DNA of 64,000 nt from Bacteroidetes bacterium UBA7692 (GCA_002482725.1 DLGO01000038.1:19789-83788); one strand, 5' to 3'. Shown: positions 1 through 7,886, counted from the first letter of the stretch. A program made the numbers and translations. Notes: generated from the letters alone by a model not told the origin.

Positions 1-154
1 GTTCTTCAGTTTTTTCTTTCACACCTTCTATAGCGTGGGTTACCGCGCCTTTGATGCTGTCAGTAATTTCTGTAAACTTACCTTTAAGGTCAGAACCTTT
101 AGAGTTTTTGGCGGCTGCTCCTGCAGATTTTCCGGATGGCTTATTCTTATTCAT
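1..154 (-). CDS. Partial small Lys/Ala-rich protein (C-terminus outside window)
   Basis: Reading leftward from an ATG at 152-154, an open frame runs to the window edge without a stop (51 codons visible). The product starts MNKNKPSGKSAGAAAK and continues with a hydrophilic, probably helical stretch containing GKFTEITDSIKGAVTHAIEG. It has no signal peptide or membrane segment in the visible part. The low-complexity, charged, amphipathic character resembles the small stress-associated coiled-coil proteins encoded at 3.7-4.8 kb, but I do not recognise a family. The 3' end is missing, so length and function stay unknown. Confidence 0.55.
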   Translation of the reverse strand, partial: MNKNKPSGKSAGAAAKNSKGSDLKGKFTEITDSIKGAVTHAIEGVKEKTEE

Positions 155-367
155 TTCTCTTTGATTAATAGTTAAAAATTATATTATTCCTAAAGCTAAA
201 AGCTTGTGCCTGAAGGACCACTTCTAGCTTTCGTGGAGAAAATTACGCAAGTTTTTTTCTTTTTTTAAAATAGCTAAGAGAAATTATCGCGTTTTTTAAG
301 ATAATTACTCATTTAATGAGCTGATTTACGCAAAATTGAAAGGAAAAGCATATTGTGTGTATTTATT

Positions 368-403
368 TGCTCAAAATGGGTATTAAATTACCTTAATTGA
401 GCA
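368..403. repeat. Interrupted inverted repeat
   Basis: TGCTCAA at 368-374 pairs with TTGAGCA at 397-403, and inside it GGTA (379-382) pairs with TACC (389-392). This makes a two-tier hairpin or dyad operator. It lies about 275 bp upstream of the NtrC-type regulator and may belong to either divergent gene. Confidence 0.4.
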
Positions 404-495
404 GTTATTCTACATTCCTAATTTCCAATTCGTATCTTAGTCCCATTATACCGGAGTTTCAAATTCCTGATAATATATTGACAAAGGCACTGGTA

Positions 496-512
496 ATTAG
501 CTATTAGCTAAT
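496..512. promoter_or_regulatory. Perfect palindrome, candidate operator
   Basis: ATTAGCTA-T-TAGCTAAT is perfectly self-complementary around one central base (8-bp arms). It lies 165 bp upstream of the NtrC-type regulator gene. The dyad symmetry suits a dimeric DNA-binding protein. The spacing would also suit an enhancer-type site, but which protein binds is unknown. Confidence 0.4.
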
Positions 513-677
513 AGTGGCAAGGGGCTTTTATAAATATAAAAATATATGCCTTCATTTTTGGCATCATTTTCTATTAAGTAGTAGCATGACTATTTTAATC
601 CCTAATGTTGTTGATGACAGGTTCATTATCGTACAGGGATTAGTTTTATCAACTTAACTAACGCAACACAGAGACTT

Positions 678-2207
678 ATGCCTTTAATTTATGTAATAGA
701 TGACGATGCGGATATAACGGCGCTACTGAAGCGTTTCTTATCCAAAAACGGGTATGAGGTAGAAGTTGCCACGAGTGGTAAGGAGGGCCTTGCCAAACTG
801 GAAGCCAGGAAGCCTGATCTTGTAATGAGTGATTTCCGTTTGGGAGATTATGATGGTGCAGACCTTTTGGTACGCATGAAAGAAATGTATGCAGATGTGC
901 CGGTTATCATCATTACCGGTTACTCTGATGTAAAGATAGCTGTAAAGGTTCTGCGCCTTGGAGCATTTGACTATGTAACCAAGCCACTTCTACCAGAAGA
1001 GATATTGCTTACTATTAAGAAAGCATTGCAGTCGGGAGGAGAATCTACGCAGCATGATCATGCATTTACATCAGATAGTTTGTCGACAACACCTTCAGAG
1101 AAAAAACAGCAAGCATCTAATGCTCACTATAAAAAAGGCAATAGCAATTACCTTTTTGGTAAAAGTGATGCTTCGCAGAATCTGCTAAGGCAGATAGAGC
1201 TGGTAGCACCTACCAACTATAGCATTATAATATATGGCGAAAGCGGGGCCGGTAAAGAAGGCGTAGCGCGCACCATACATGAAAGAAGCAAACGATCGTC
1301 AAAACCTTTTGTGGCCATGGATTGCGGAGCTATTTCAAAAGAATTAGCGAATAGTGAATTGTTTGGCCATGAAAAGGGTTCATTTACGGGTGCGCTGGCA
1401 CAGAAGATTGGCCACTTTGAAATGGCCAATGGTGGAACTCTGTTCCTGGATGAAGTATCTAATTTGCCTTATGATGTACAGGTAGCCTTGCTGCGTGTAG
1501 TGCAAGAGCGTAAGGTAAAGCGGATTGGCAGTACCAAAGAGATTGACATTGATGTTCGCATAATAGTAGCCAGTAATGAACGTCTTTCTGAAGCATACAA
1601 AAAAGGTAAATTCAGGGAGGATCTATATCATCGTTTTAACGAGTTCGGTATAGAATTGCCACCACTGCGCGATCGTGGTGAGGATATCATCAATTTTGCC
1701 CATTTCTTTTTGGAGCAAACCAGCGCCGATTTGGGTAAGCACATAACCGGTATAGAACCGGAGGCTCAAAAAATATTTTTGAATTACAGCTGGCCGGGCA
1801 ATTTGCGCGAGTTGAAGAATGTGATTAAAAGGGCTGCCCTGCTTTCCGAAGGAAATGAAATACAGGCCCGTGCACTACCATTCGAGCTGGTAAACCAAAG
1901 CAAGCTATTCTTTGAGGATAGTAGCACAGATAATTCGGCCCATCAAACTCAGCGCATATATACTGAACATGTGCCTGCACCTGTAGTAAGCAGTAACAAT
2001 ACTACCACGAACCACAGCTATACAGCTGCCAGTAGTACTAAGGAACCATTGAACCTGAAAAAAGCGGCATTGGAAGCAGAGTATGAAACAATACTGAATG
2101 CATTGAAGCAAGCCAACTTTAACAAGTCTAAGGCTGCCCAGATACTAGGCATAGACCGCAAAACACTATATAACAAAATGAAATTGATAAACCCGGATAA
2201 AGAATGA
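678..2207 (+). CDS. Sigma-54-dependent response regulator, NtrC family
   Basis: Three-domain enhancer-binding protein that would activate RpoN-dependent promoters when phosphorylated. Residues 1-118 form a receiver domain with the acidic pocket DDD (8-10), phospho-acceptor Asp52 and Lys102. Residues about 160-400 are the AAA+ module with Walker A GESGAGKE (187-194), the sigma-54-contacting loop GSFTGA (234-239; Ser replaces the second residue of the usual GAFTGA, a known tolerated variant) and Walker B GGTLFLDE. The C-terminus is a Fis-type helix-turn-helix (KSKAAQILGIDRKTLYNKM). A Ser/Thr/Asn-rich linker of about 60 residues precedes the HTH. The stop codon overlaps the next gene's ATG (ATGA), so it is translationally coupled to the kinase behind it. 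rpoN is encoded 4.2 kb downstream. The regulated targets cannot be read from the sequence. Confidence 0.95.
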   Translation: MPLIYVIDDDADITALLKRFLSKNGYEVEVATSGKEGLAKLEARKPDLVMSDFRLGDYDGADLLVRMKEMYADVPVIIITGYSDVKIAVKVLRLGAFDYVTKPLLPEEILLTIKKALQSGGESTQHDHAFTSDSLSTTPSEKKQQASNAHYKKGNSNYLFGKSDASQNLLRQIELVAPTNYSIIIYGESGAGKEGVARTIHERSKRSSKPFVAMDCGAISKELANSELFGHEKGSFTGALAQKIGHFEMANGGTLFLDEVSNLPYDVQVALLRVVQERKVKRIGSTKEIDIDVRIIVASNERLSEAYKKGKFREDLYHRFNEFGIELPPLRDRGEDIINFAHFFLEQTSADLGKHITGIEPEAQKIFLNYSWPGNLRELKNVIKRAALLSEGNEIQARALPFELVNQSKLFFEDSSTDNSAHQTQRIYTEHVPAPVVSSNNTTTNHSYTAASSTKEPLNLKKAALEAEYETILNALKQANFNKSKAAQILGIDRKTLYNKMKLINPDKE

Positions 2208-3661
2208 AAAACACCATAGCATCCACACCCGGAAAAGCTTTATCCATATTAGTAATAGATGATGATAAGGATGATATATATATCGTGTGCGATTACCTTA
2301 AGTCCATTACTGATTTTGATATCACTATTGATACAGAAATTAATTATGCGAAAGCAGAGCAGCGCATTGCAGAGAATAAGCACGACCTGTACTTTGTAGA
2401 TTACCTGCTTGGTATAAAGACGGGTCTAGACCTGATACAAGCAAGCATTAATAATGGAAACAGGAAACCCTTTATATTGCTTACCGGTAAGGGTTACCAT
2501 ACGGTAGATATGCAGGCTGCGCAAAGCGGAGCCTACGACTATCTGGTAAAGGGTGAAATAAATTCGGAATTGCTGGAGCGTAGTATCAGGTATTCGCTGG
2601 AGCGATACAAATCGTATGTATCGCTACTGGAAAGTGAAACCAGGTACAAAGAGATTTTCTCTAAATCTAAAGACAGTATTTTTTTAGCTGCAGCAGATGG
2701 GTCTTTCATTGATTTTAATGAGGCACTAACCGGTGTACTTGGGTATTCCGGCGAGGAGCTAAGGAAAATGAAGATTGATGAGCTCTTTACAGATCCGCAG
2801 CAATGTGCGGTTCTAATCATCGCAATGGAGGCTGAGGGGGAAGTAACCGATATGGAAATATCGCTGAATACTAAAGACAACGAACCGAAGCACTTTATTG
2901 CATCAGGCATACGGATAGCAAGCGAGGATGGTACTGTAGTGTACCAGGGATTGCTGCACGACTATACCGAACGTAAGCGCTCTGAAAAAGAAAAAGTACA
3001 GACTGAGAAGATAGGTGCTATAAGCAGGTTAGTTAGCAGTCTGGCACATGAGATAAGAAATCCGTTGACCAATATTAACCTAGCAATGGAGCAGTTGAAA
3101 CCGGACCTATCGGAAGATAACCAAATGCTGGGCGACATAGTGGTGCGCAATAGCAAGCGTATAAACGACCTGATTTCGGATCTTGTAAATTTGTCGAAAG
3201 CCGAGAAGATGGAGCTGATGCCATTGGATATAAAATTCATAATGGACGCTACACTCGGGCACGCAATAGACCGTATAAATCTGAAAGGAATTGCCCTGGA
3301 AACAGCATTCCCAAAAGACCCTGTATTTGTACAGGCGGATATAGAGAAGGTTAAGATGGCTTTTCTAAATATTATAATAAACGCTGTGGAGGCTATGGAA
3401 GAAGGTTGCGGCAAACTGGAGATACATGCTATAAAAACAGGGACTAGTGTCTTTATCAAAATAAGGGATAATGGCTGTGGCATATCTGCAGAGTCTATTC
3501 CTTATCTTTTTGAACCGTACTATACTCAAAAGCAGTCGGGCACAGGATTAGGATTATCTACAACCCATAATATAATACAGCAACATAAAGGGCAGATAGA
3601 TGTAAAATCTGAGCCGGGAAAAGGTACTGAATTTGTAGTGCGCTTGCCAATTGCAGCTTAA
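2204..3661 (+). CDS. REC-PAS sensor histidine kinase
   Basis: Soluble hybrid kinase with no membrane segment. It has an N-terminal receiver domain (residues about 13-130; acidic DDD at 19-21 and phospho-acceptor Asp66), then a PAS domain (about 146-258), then the HisKA dimerisation domain with H-box AHEIRNPLTN (His282) and an HATPase_c domain with N-box Asn393, G1 DNGCG (422-426) and G2 GTGLGLS (446-452). The H-box and overall shape match NtrB-type kinases. Its start codon overlaps the stop of the NtrC-type gene, which strongly suggests that the two form one system. The leading receiver means the kinase is probably itself an output of an upstream phosphorelay or is phospho-tuned. A clear terminator follows 28 bp after the stop. 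The signal is unknown. Confidence 0.93.
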   Translation: MKNTIASTPGKALSILVIDDDKDDIYIVCDYLKSITDFDITIDTEINYAKAEQRIAENKHDLYFVDYLLGIKTGLDLIQASINNGNRKPFILLTGKGYHTVDMQAAQSGAYDYLVKGEINSELLERSIRYSLERYKSYVSLLESETRYKEIFSKSKDSIFLAAADGSFIDFNEALTGVLGYSGEELRKMKIDELFTDPQQCAVLIIAMEAEGEVTDMEISLNTKDNEPKHFIASGIRIASEDGTVVYQGLLHDYTERKRSEKEKVQTEKIGAISRLVSSLAHEIRNPLTNINLAMEQLKPDLSEDNQMLGDIVVRNSKRINDLISDLVNLSKAEKMELMPLDIKFIMDATLGHAIDRINLKGIALETAFPKDPVFVQADIEKVKMAFLNIIINAVEAMEEGCGKLEIHAIKTGTSVFIKIRDNGCGISAESIPYLFEPYYTQKQSGTGLGLSTTHNIIQQHKGQIDVKSEPGKGTEFVVRLPIAA

Positions 3662-3688
3662 ACTCCTGAACATATAAAGCATAAAAAA

Positions 3689-3715
3689 AGCCGGTTGAAA
3701 CTCAACCGGCTTTTT
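3689..3715. terminator. Bidirectional intrinsic terminator
   Basis: AGCCGGTTGA and TCAACCGGCT form a perfect 10-bp stem with an AACT loop, flanked by an A-run on the left and a T-run on the right. It sits between convergent genes (kinase ending 3661, membrane protein ending 3736) and can serve both. Confidence 0.9.
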
Positions 3716-3735
3716 AGTGTCTTCTATATTTTATA

Positions 3736-4074
3736 TTAAGCTTCCTGTGCCTGGGGTTCAACCAATGCAAGGACTTGTTCTGTAATCTTTTTTACCAGGA
3801 TGGATACCACCACAGATGAGATAATTTGCCAGATAACACCTTTGTGTTTTAATCCATAAATAGCGAAAGCTACCAGGGCAACTTTCTTAACCAAACCTGT
3901 TACATCTACTCCTTGAAGCATGTTTTGTATAGTATGGCCAATATTTGAAAATGATTCCAGTGGAGCCAGATAGCTTTCGTGCACCTGATCTACAGTAGCT
4001 TGAAGTGTAAGCTTAGATTGATTCATCTTTTCTTCCAGTTCATGTTTTGCGGTGGTTATTTCTTCTTGAGTCAT
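3736..4074 (-). CDS. Small membrane-anchored coiled-coil protein
   Basis: 112-residue protein of no family I can name. The N-terminal half (about 1-55) is charged and helical. The segment from about 62 to 103 is hydrophobic (VALVAFAIYGLKHKGVIW, then IISSVVVSILVKKI) and could make one or two membrane passes. It ends in a short Glu/Ala tail. Its ATG overlaps the stop of the holin-like gene (4071-4074, ATGA), so it is the last cistron of a three-gene leftward operon with the YtxH and holin-like proteins. The layout resembles the enterobacterial yqjD-yqjE-yqjK group of stress-induced inner-membrane proteins. That analogy rests on architecture only. Confidence 0.75.
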   Translation of the reverse strand: MTQEEITTAKHELEEKMNQSKLTLQATVDQVHESYLAPLESFSNIGHTIQNMLQGVDVTGLVKKVALVAFAIYGLKHKGVIWQIISSVVVSILVKKITEQVLALVEPQAQEA

Positions 4075-4424
4075 GGCTCTGTATTTTCGTTAAGTTTAGA
4101 ATACATAGATTGGATCAGGGTTTTTTTCAGGGGTTTTCTTTTAAAAATTAATAGCACCAAGAATACCGTAAGGTAAACAGAAGACACTATCAGAAAGCCC
4201 AAGGCAGAGTTATCAAGTGCATGTCCTATTGACAAGGCTGCTGCTACACTTGCAAAAACAAGAAAGAGCAGAAAAAAAGTACTCAGTATTAAAATTCCAA
4301 TCAACGAGGCAAGGACTTCAGCAGTTTTATCTACAGCATCCAGCTTAGTAAACTCCCACTTTGCGTCCAGATAATCTACCAGGTTTTTGAATAAATTATT
4401 GAATATGCTTTTCTGCTCTTCCAT
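4071..4424 (-). CDS. Holin-like inner-membrane protein (Phage_holin_3_6 / YqjE type)
   Basis: 117 residues. An amphipathic N-terminal helix (MEEQKSIFNNLFKNLVDYLDAKWEF) is followed by two strong membrane segments at about 34-62 and 72-92 and a basic C-terminus (FKRKPLKKTL). This two-TM arrangement is that of the so-called phage holin family 3_6/YqjE, which in free-living bacteria are chromosomal membrane proteins of unclear role and not lysis genes. No phage gene is nearby. It lies between a YtxH protein (24-bp gap) and a small membrane protein (4-bp overlap), which supports one operon. Confidence 0.8.
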   Translation of the reverse strand: MEEQKSIFNNLFKNLVDYLDAKWEFTKLDAVDKTAEVLASLIGILILSTFFLLFLVFASVAAALSIGHALDNSALGFLIVSSVYLTVFLVLLIFKRKPLKKTLIQSMYSKLNENTEP

Positions 4425-4448
4425 GTAATTATTGTGTGCCGGTTATAC

Positions 4449-4808
4449 TTAAGAAAGTGACTGACCAAGTTTGCCGGCTGTGTTTGAAGCTTCTTTTACA
4501 TGGTTCGTTGCTTCTTTTGTAACTTCATTTACCTTGCTTTGAGCTGAGGCAACTTTGTCTTGTACTTTGTCCTGAACCTGATCAGCTACCTGTCCTGCAA
4601 CTTTAGTTGCTTTACCGGTAAGATCAGAGAGCATTTCGCGGCCATCCTGATATTTTTCCATAAGTTGAGCTGTTAGTTTGTCAACTTCTTTAGCTACAGT
4701 TGCTTTAACTGTTTTGCCTACTCCGCTTTCTGATATTAAAAAGCCGATAGCTACTCCTGCGGCTACTCCGGCGAATACGCCTAGTGCCAATTTTTGTTTG
4801 TCTGTCAT
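4449..4808 (-). CDS. YtxH domain-containing protein
   Basis: 119 residues. An N-terminal membrane segment with small residues (LGVFAGVAAGVAIGFLISES) is followed by a long charged helix rich in Lys, Ala, Asp and Val with repeated VADQVQDKVQDKV-type heptads. This is the YtxH/YqjD style of a membrane-anchored coiled coil, associated in other bacteria with general stress or stationary phase. It is the first gene of the leftward three-gene operon. I found no convincing promoter box within the following 400 bp. Confidence 0.8.
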   Translation of the reverse strand: MTDKQKLALGVFAGVAAGVAIGFLISESGVGKTVKATVAKEVDKLTAQLMEKYQDGREMLSDLTGKATKVAGQVADQVQDKVQDKVASAQSKVNEVTKEATNHVKEASNTAGKLGQSLS

Positions 4809-5224
4809 GATTGTATATTTAAAAATTAGAAAATAAAACGTTGTTCGACAACCTGTCGCGCATGATCAACAGGGATACATTTGTCTTTACATGCTTATCC
4901 TTTAATTCTTCCTGACCGGAAATACGGTAAAGGAGCATCAAAGAATTTGACTGTATATTCATCATTGCGATGCGTAGCGAAGCTTGTAGAGATTTCATAA
5001 TGCTCTTGTTTTGCAAAGCCTTTAATAATTCTATTCCATAAAAGTTTGTGGGGAAATGGGGAAATGAAGTCACTCGGATTCCACATTATAACTTGGTAGC
5101 ACCACTTTAGTAAGCATAATTGTGGAAGAACCGGTATATACTACTATATAAAGGATTTCGCCTTGGACCCTGTTGTGGCATGGGATTTTAACATTCGCTT
5201 CATTAATTAACTAAATATTATTTT
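4809..5224. other. Intergenic region between divergent genes, no gene seen
   Basis: 416 bp separating the leftward YtxH operon from the rightward lmo0937-type gene. Two overlapping leftward frames of 84 and 63 codons lack any recognisable protein character and overlap each other, so I do not call them. There is a short direct repeat GGGGAAAT-GGGGAAAT near 5050. No RNA structure or complete promoter was identified. Confidence 0.5.
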
Positions 5225-5377
5225 ATGAGAGCGATATTGTATGTGATTGCCGTGATACTTGTAATAGGTTGGGTAATCGGATTTGTAGGATACAGTGCGG
5301 GTTACCTTATCCATATATTATTGGTGTTTGCCATTATATCTTTTTTGATAGGTGTTATCAGAAGGGGGGATGTTTAA
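5225..5377 (+). CDS. Lmo0937-family small membrane protein
   Basis: A 50-residue frame beginning MRAILYVIAVILVIGWVIGF and ending IGVIRRGDV. It has two hydrophobic helices around a central GYSAGYLIH turn and a short basic tail. Length, the start MRxILYxIAVILxIxWxIG and the ending match the small lmo0937-type membrane protein family common in Bacteroidota. Function is unknown; the family often lies near stress and envelope genes, as here. Codon periodicity and the clean hydrophobic pattern support coding. Confidence 0.8.
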   Translation: MRAILYVIAVILVIGWVIGFVGYSAGYLIHILLVFAIISFLIGVIRRGDV

Positions 5378-5425
5378 CTTTAAGAAATATCTAACTATTA
5401 CATTAACTATTAAAAACGAGAAAAA

Positions 5426-5692
5426 ATGAAACGTATAATATTTGCGTTGGCAATATGCACCGGGATGGGGCTGGCTAGCTGTAACGACCACAAGGTAAAG
5501 GAAGAGAAAGAAGGGGTAGAAATAAATGGAAAGCACGGAGGTTCCCTGGATGCGGATAAGGATGGGCTTGATATAGAAGGTAAGAAGGGTGGTGAACTGG
5601 AAATAAATAAGGATAAGCTGCAAATAGAGGGGAAAGATGGTGGAGAGCTCCGTATAGACGACAATGGTATAAAGATCAAGAAAAAGGACTAA
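5426..5692 (+). CDS. Small repeat-containing lipoprotein
   Basis: 88-residue predicted lipoprotein. The signal peptide MKRIIFALAICTGMGLASC ends in a lipobox (LASC, Cys19). The mature part is very hydrophilic and made of about three and a half copies of a 16-17-residue unit of the pattern I-x-G-K-x-G-G-x-L-x-x-x-x-D-x-L (for example DIEGKKGGELEINKDK, then QIEGKDGGELRIDDNG), ending in a Lys-rich tail. The regular alternation suggests a small beta-strand stack with Asp/Gly turns. It follows the lmo0937-type gene by 48 bp and is followed by a strong terminator. No family recognised. Confidence 0.8.
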   Translation: MKRIIFALAICTGMGLASCNDHKVKEEKEGVEINGKHGGSLDADKDGLDIEGKKGGELEINKDKLQIEGKDGGELRIDDNGIKIKKKD

Positions 5693-5719
5693 GGACTATT
5701 CACTCCTCTATATAAATAC

Positions 5720-5749
5720 AAAGGGAACTGCACTGCAGTTCCCTTTTTT
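5720..5749 (+). terminator. Intrinsic terminator
   Basis: AAAGGGAACTGC and GCAGTTCCCTTT form a perfect 12-bp stem with an ACT loop followed by a T-run. It lies 28 bp after the repeat lipoprotein. Confidence 0.9.
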
Positions 5750-5922
5750 ATTGATACTTATCTGAAACAACCATAAGCAAATCGATAGTCACAATATACC
5801 TCGTTGTATTGCCCAAAATGGGGAAATAGCTAACCATAGTGGATGCTCAATAGCCTGAAAAGGTATTGGCACTGGGTTTTAAATGTACTGGTATATTATT
5901 TACCAATAAAAAATTAAACGTC

Positions 5923-6120
5923 ATGAAAACTTTAATATTAGCTGCGGCAACATTGCTGATAGCATCAACAGCATCTTCTTGCAAACAGTGTTCAGTATGT
6001 ACAAAAACAAATGAGCCGGAAGTGCGCTATTGCGAAAAAGATTACGATTCGAAAACACAATATGGCCTTGCGGTAGATGTAAAAGAATCTCAAGGGTTCA
6101 ACTGCAAAGAGTCTATTTAA
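5923..6120 (+). CDS. Small Cys-rich lipoprotein
   Basis: 65 residues. I start at the internal ATG at 5923 (MKTLILAAATLLIASTASSC) because it gives a complete lipoprotein signal with lipobox ASSC; the 19-codon extension to 5866 has no signal-peptide character. The mature part contains KQCSVCTK and two more cysteines (RYCEKDY, FNCKES), so paired disulfides or metal binding are possible. No family recognised. A terminator hairpin follows at 6150. Confidence 0.7.
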   Translation: MKTLILAAATLLIASTASSCKQCSVCTKTNEPEVRYCEKDYDSKTQYGLAVDVKESQGFNCKESI

Positions 6121-6149
6121 GATAGGGTGTTATGGGTTTAGTAGATGGG

Positions 6150-6177
6150 AAGGGCTGCATTGCAGCCCTTCTTTTTT
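6150..6177 (+). terminator. Intrinsic terminator
   Basis: AAGGGCTGCA and TGCAGCCCTT form a perfect 10-bp stem around a single T (effective loop of a few bases), followed by CTTTTTT. It terminates the small Cys-rich lipoprotein gene. Confidence 0.88.
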
Positions 6178-6182
6178 GCGTT

Positions 6183-6228
6183 AAACTAAAAGCGCGAACC
6201 AGGAATATCAGGTTCGCGCTTTTAGTTT
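6183..6228. repeat. Long perfect hairpin (18-bp stem)
   Basis: The arm at 6183-6200 (with core GCGCGAACC) is perfectly complementary to 6211-6228, with a 10-nt loop AGGAATATCA. It lies 5 bp beyond the previous terminator, in a region without genes. It lacks a long T-run, so it may be a second terminator, the end of a small RNA, or a mobile-element remnant. Confidence 0.6.
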
Positions 6229-6365
6229 GTTATAAAATATGCCTATGCCAAAAATTTATATATGCCCATGTAACAGCCAAACTGTAAACGATTGTACCCT
6301 AGGCTTGTGTAGATTGCGCAATAGCTGTGAATTAAAATCATTTGAAAGTGCAGATTCATAAAACG

Positions 6366-6399
6366 AAAATAGGAGTACTGATTTCAGTACTCCTATTTT
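6366..6399. terminator. Bidirectional terminator behind rpoN
   Basis: AAAATAGGAGTACTGA and TCAGTACTCCTATTTT form a 16-bp stem with a two-base loop. It lies 23 bp beyond the rpoN stop codon (leftward gene) and its A/T flanks suit termination in either direction. The 137 bp between it and the 6183-6228 hairpin hold nothing I can identify. Confidence 0.8.
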
Positions 6400-6421
6400 A
6401 ATCTGTCCAATGATTAATAAT

Positions 6422-7861
6422 CTAGCTATTCATACGATTGTCGCGGGCTCTTTCCTTAGCAGCCGGAATGTGAAGCATATCGCGGTATTTGGCAACTGTG
6501 CGCCTTGCCAATTTTACCTGGCGTGCTGCCAATATTTTTACGATTTCCTCATCGCTCAATGGTTTTATTTTATTCTCATCACTGATGATAAGCTGAAGCT
6601 CTGATTTTATTTTAGAGTTACTTACTACCTCACCTACTTCATTGCTTATACCTTTTACAAAAAGCTCTTTTAGTGAAATGGTGCCGAAATCTGTTTCTGC
6701 ATATCTGCTGCTGGTAATACGAGATATGGTAGATATGTGCAATCCGCTCATGTCTGCAATATCTTCCAGGATCATAGGTTTTAATATAGTGCGGTCTCCA
6801 TCCTCAAAAAAAGCTTTCTGCATTTTGCAGATACATGAGATAACCAGTTGCATACTATGCTCGCGCTCTGCGAGGCATTGTAGTACCCACTCTGCGCTCT
6901 CCATTTTATGCTTCATCAGTTTAAGGGATGATTGAGCAGATTTTGCAGATTTTTCTTTTTTGTTTAGCGCAGCCATGTGCTGCATCATTTCTTCGCTCAA
7001 TACTATAGCTCCAGAAAAACTGCTAAGCAATTCCGCTTCAATTTTTCCTGTAGGTGTTATCGTTATCCTGAAGTCCGGTTGTATCGTGTTTTTGGTAAAG
7101 GTTTCTTCCTCGTCTGATATGATTGGTTTAGGCGAGTATTGCTTGATAGCACGTAATGCGGCTTTAACCTGGTCAGCAGTTAGTTCAGCTTTTAGCTGAA
7201 TGGCTTCCAGATTGCCTTTGCATAGGTCATCGAAACAATCTTCAATTATAGCATAAGCCCATGCATCGGCTCTTTTCTTTGTCTTATTCCTGTCTATTTG
7301 TATCAGCAGGCACTCCTGCAGGCTGCGCGCTCCTATACCAGGTGGCTCGCATTTCTGCACCAGTTCCAGAGCTTTTACGATTTCTACTTCAGTTACCAGC
7401 TTTTGGAAAGAAAACGAAAGGTTATCTGCAATATCCTCTGTAGACTCCGGTAGAATACCATCATTGTCCAGGCAGTCTATCAGGTATTCTGCAAAGGCCA
7501 CCATGCGCTTATCGCTGCTGAACAATGCAACATCGTTTTTCAAGCGTTTGCGGAAGTCCTCGTGCGACCTGTTCAGGTGCATGAGGTCTTTATACTCACG
7601 TTGTATCTTTGCATCGTTTATGCCCACTTCTACATAAGTGTCTTCGTCCTGGTAGGTATCCTTATCTTCTGCGCTCATGTCTTTATCAAAGTCGTCGCTC
7701 TCTAATTGCGCTTCCTCCGTTTTTTCAAGAAAGGGATTTGTTTCTAACTCCTCACGCAACGTTTGTTCAATCTCCTGGCGCGATAGCTGAAGGAAATTTA
7801 AAAACTGAACCTGCTGAGGATTTATCTTTTGCTGTTGCCTTTGGCTCTGTTGTTGCTGCAT
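6422..7861 (-). CDS. rpoN: RNA polymerase sigma-54 factor
   Basis: 479 residues, normal length. The Gln-rich N-terminus (MQQQQSQRQQQKINPQQVQF) leads into region I (LQLSRQEIEQTLREELETNPFLE), the activator-responsive part. An acidic region II follows, then the core-binding domain, the DNA-binding HTH (ADMSGLHISTISRITSSRYAET) and the RpoN box ARRTVAKYR at 452-460, which reads the -24 promoter element. Sigma-54 needs an AAA+ activator such as the NtrC-type protein encoded at 678. A good -24/-12 element lies just upstream (7887-7905), suggesting autoregulation. It is a monocistronic leftward gene with a terminator at 6366. Confidence 0.98.
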   Translation of the reverse strand: MQQQQSQRQQQKINPQQVQFLNFLQLSRQEIEQTLREELETNPFLEKTEEAQLESDDFDKDMSAEDKDTYQDEDTYVEVGINDAKIQREYKDLMHLNRSHEDFRKRLKNDVALFSSDKRMVAFAEYLIDCLDNDGILPESTEDIADNLSFSFQKLVTEVEIVKALELVQKCEPPGIGARSLQECLLIQIDRNKTKKRADAWAYAIIEDCFDDLCKGNLEAIQLKAELTADQVKAALRAIKQYSPKPIISDEEETFTKNTIQPDFRITITPTGKIEAELLSSFSGAIVLSEEMMQHMAALNKKEKSAKSAQSSLKLMKHKMESAEWVLQCLAEREHSMQLVISCICKMQKAFFEDGDRTILKPMILEDIADMSGLHISTISRITSSRYAETDFGTISLKELFVKGISNEVGEVVSNSKIKSELQLIISDENKIKPLSDEEIVKILAARQVKLARRTVAKYRDMLHIPAAKERARDNRMNS

Positions 7862-7886
7862 ATCAGTTAGTATTAGTACGGGGTGT

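Larger units (their letters stand above)
155..677. other. 523-bp intergenic region between divergent genes
   Basis: AT-rich and without a convincing coding frame. It separates the leftward small gene from the rightward NtrC-type regulator and so should hold both promoters. Visible structure: a 13-nt palindrome CTCATTTAATGAG at 308-320, a hairpin-forming inverted repeat at 368-403, a perfect 17-nt palindrome at 496-512 and a small ATGCC/GGCAT inverted repeat at 546-564. No complete TTG-N19-TAnnTTTG promoter was found. Confidence 0.6.

Noticed and set aside
4071..4424. Holin-like gene as evidence of a prophage
   Set aside because: No other phage genes, and this two-TM family is common as a chromosomal membrane protein beside YtxH.
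4819..5086. Two leftward frames (84 and 63 codons) before the YtxH gene
   Set aside because: They overlap each other in different frames, lack a recognisable start context, and have no protein-like pattern.
5866..5882. TTGGCAC as a sigma-54 promoter before the Cys-rich lipoprotein
   Set aside because: The -24 half is perfect, but the -12 position reads TTTTA without the required GC.
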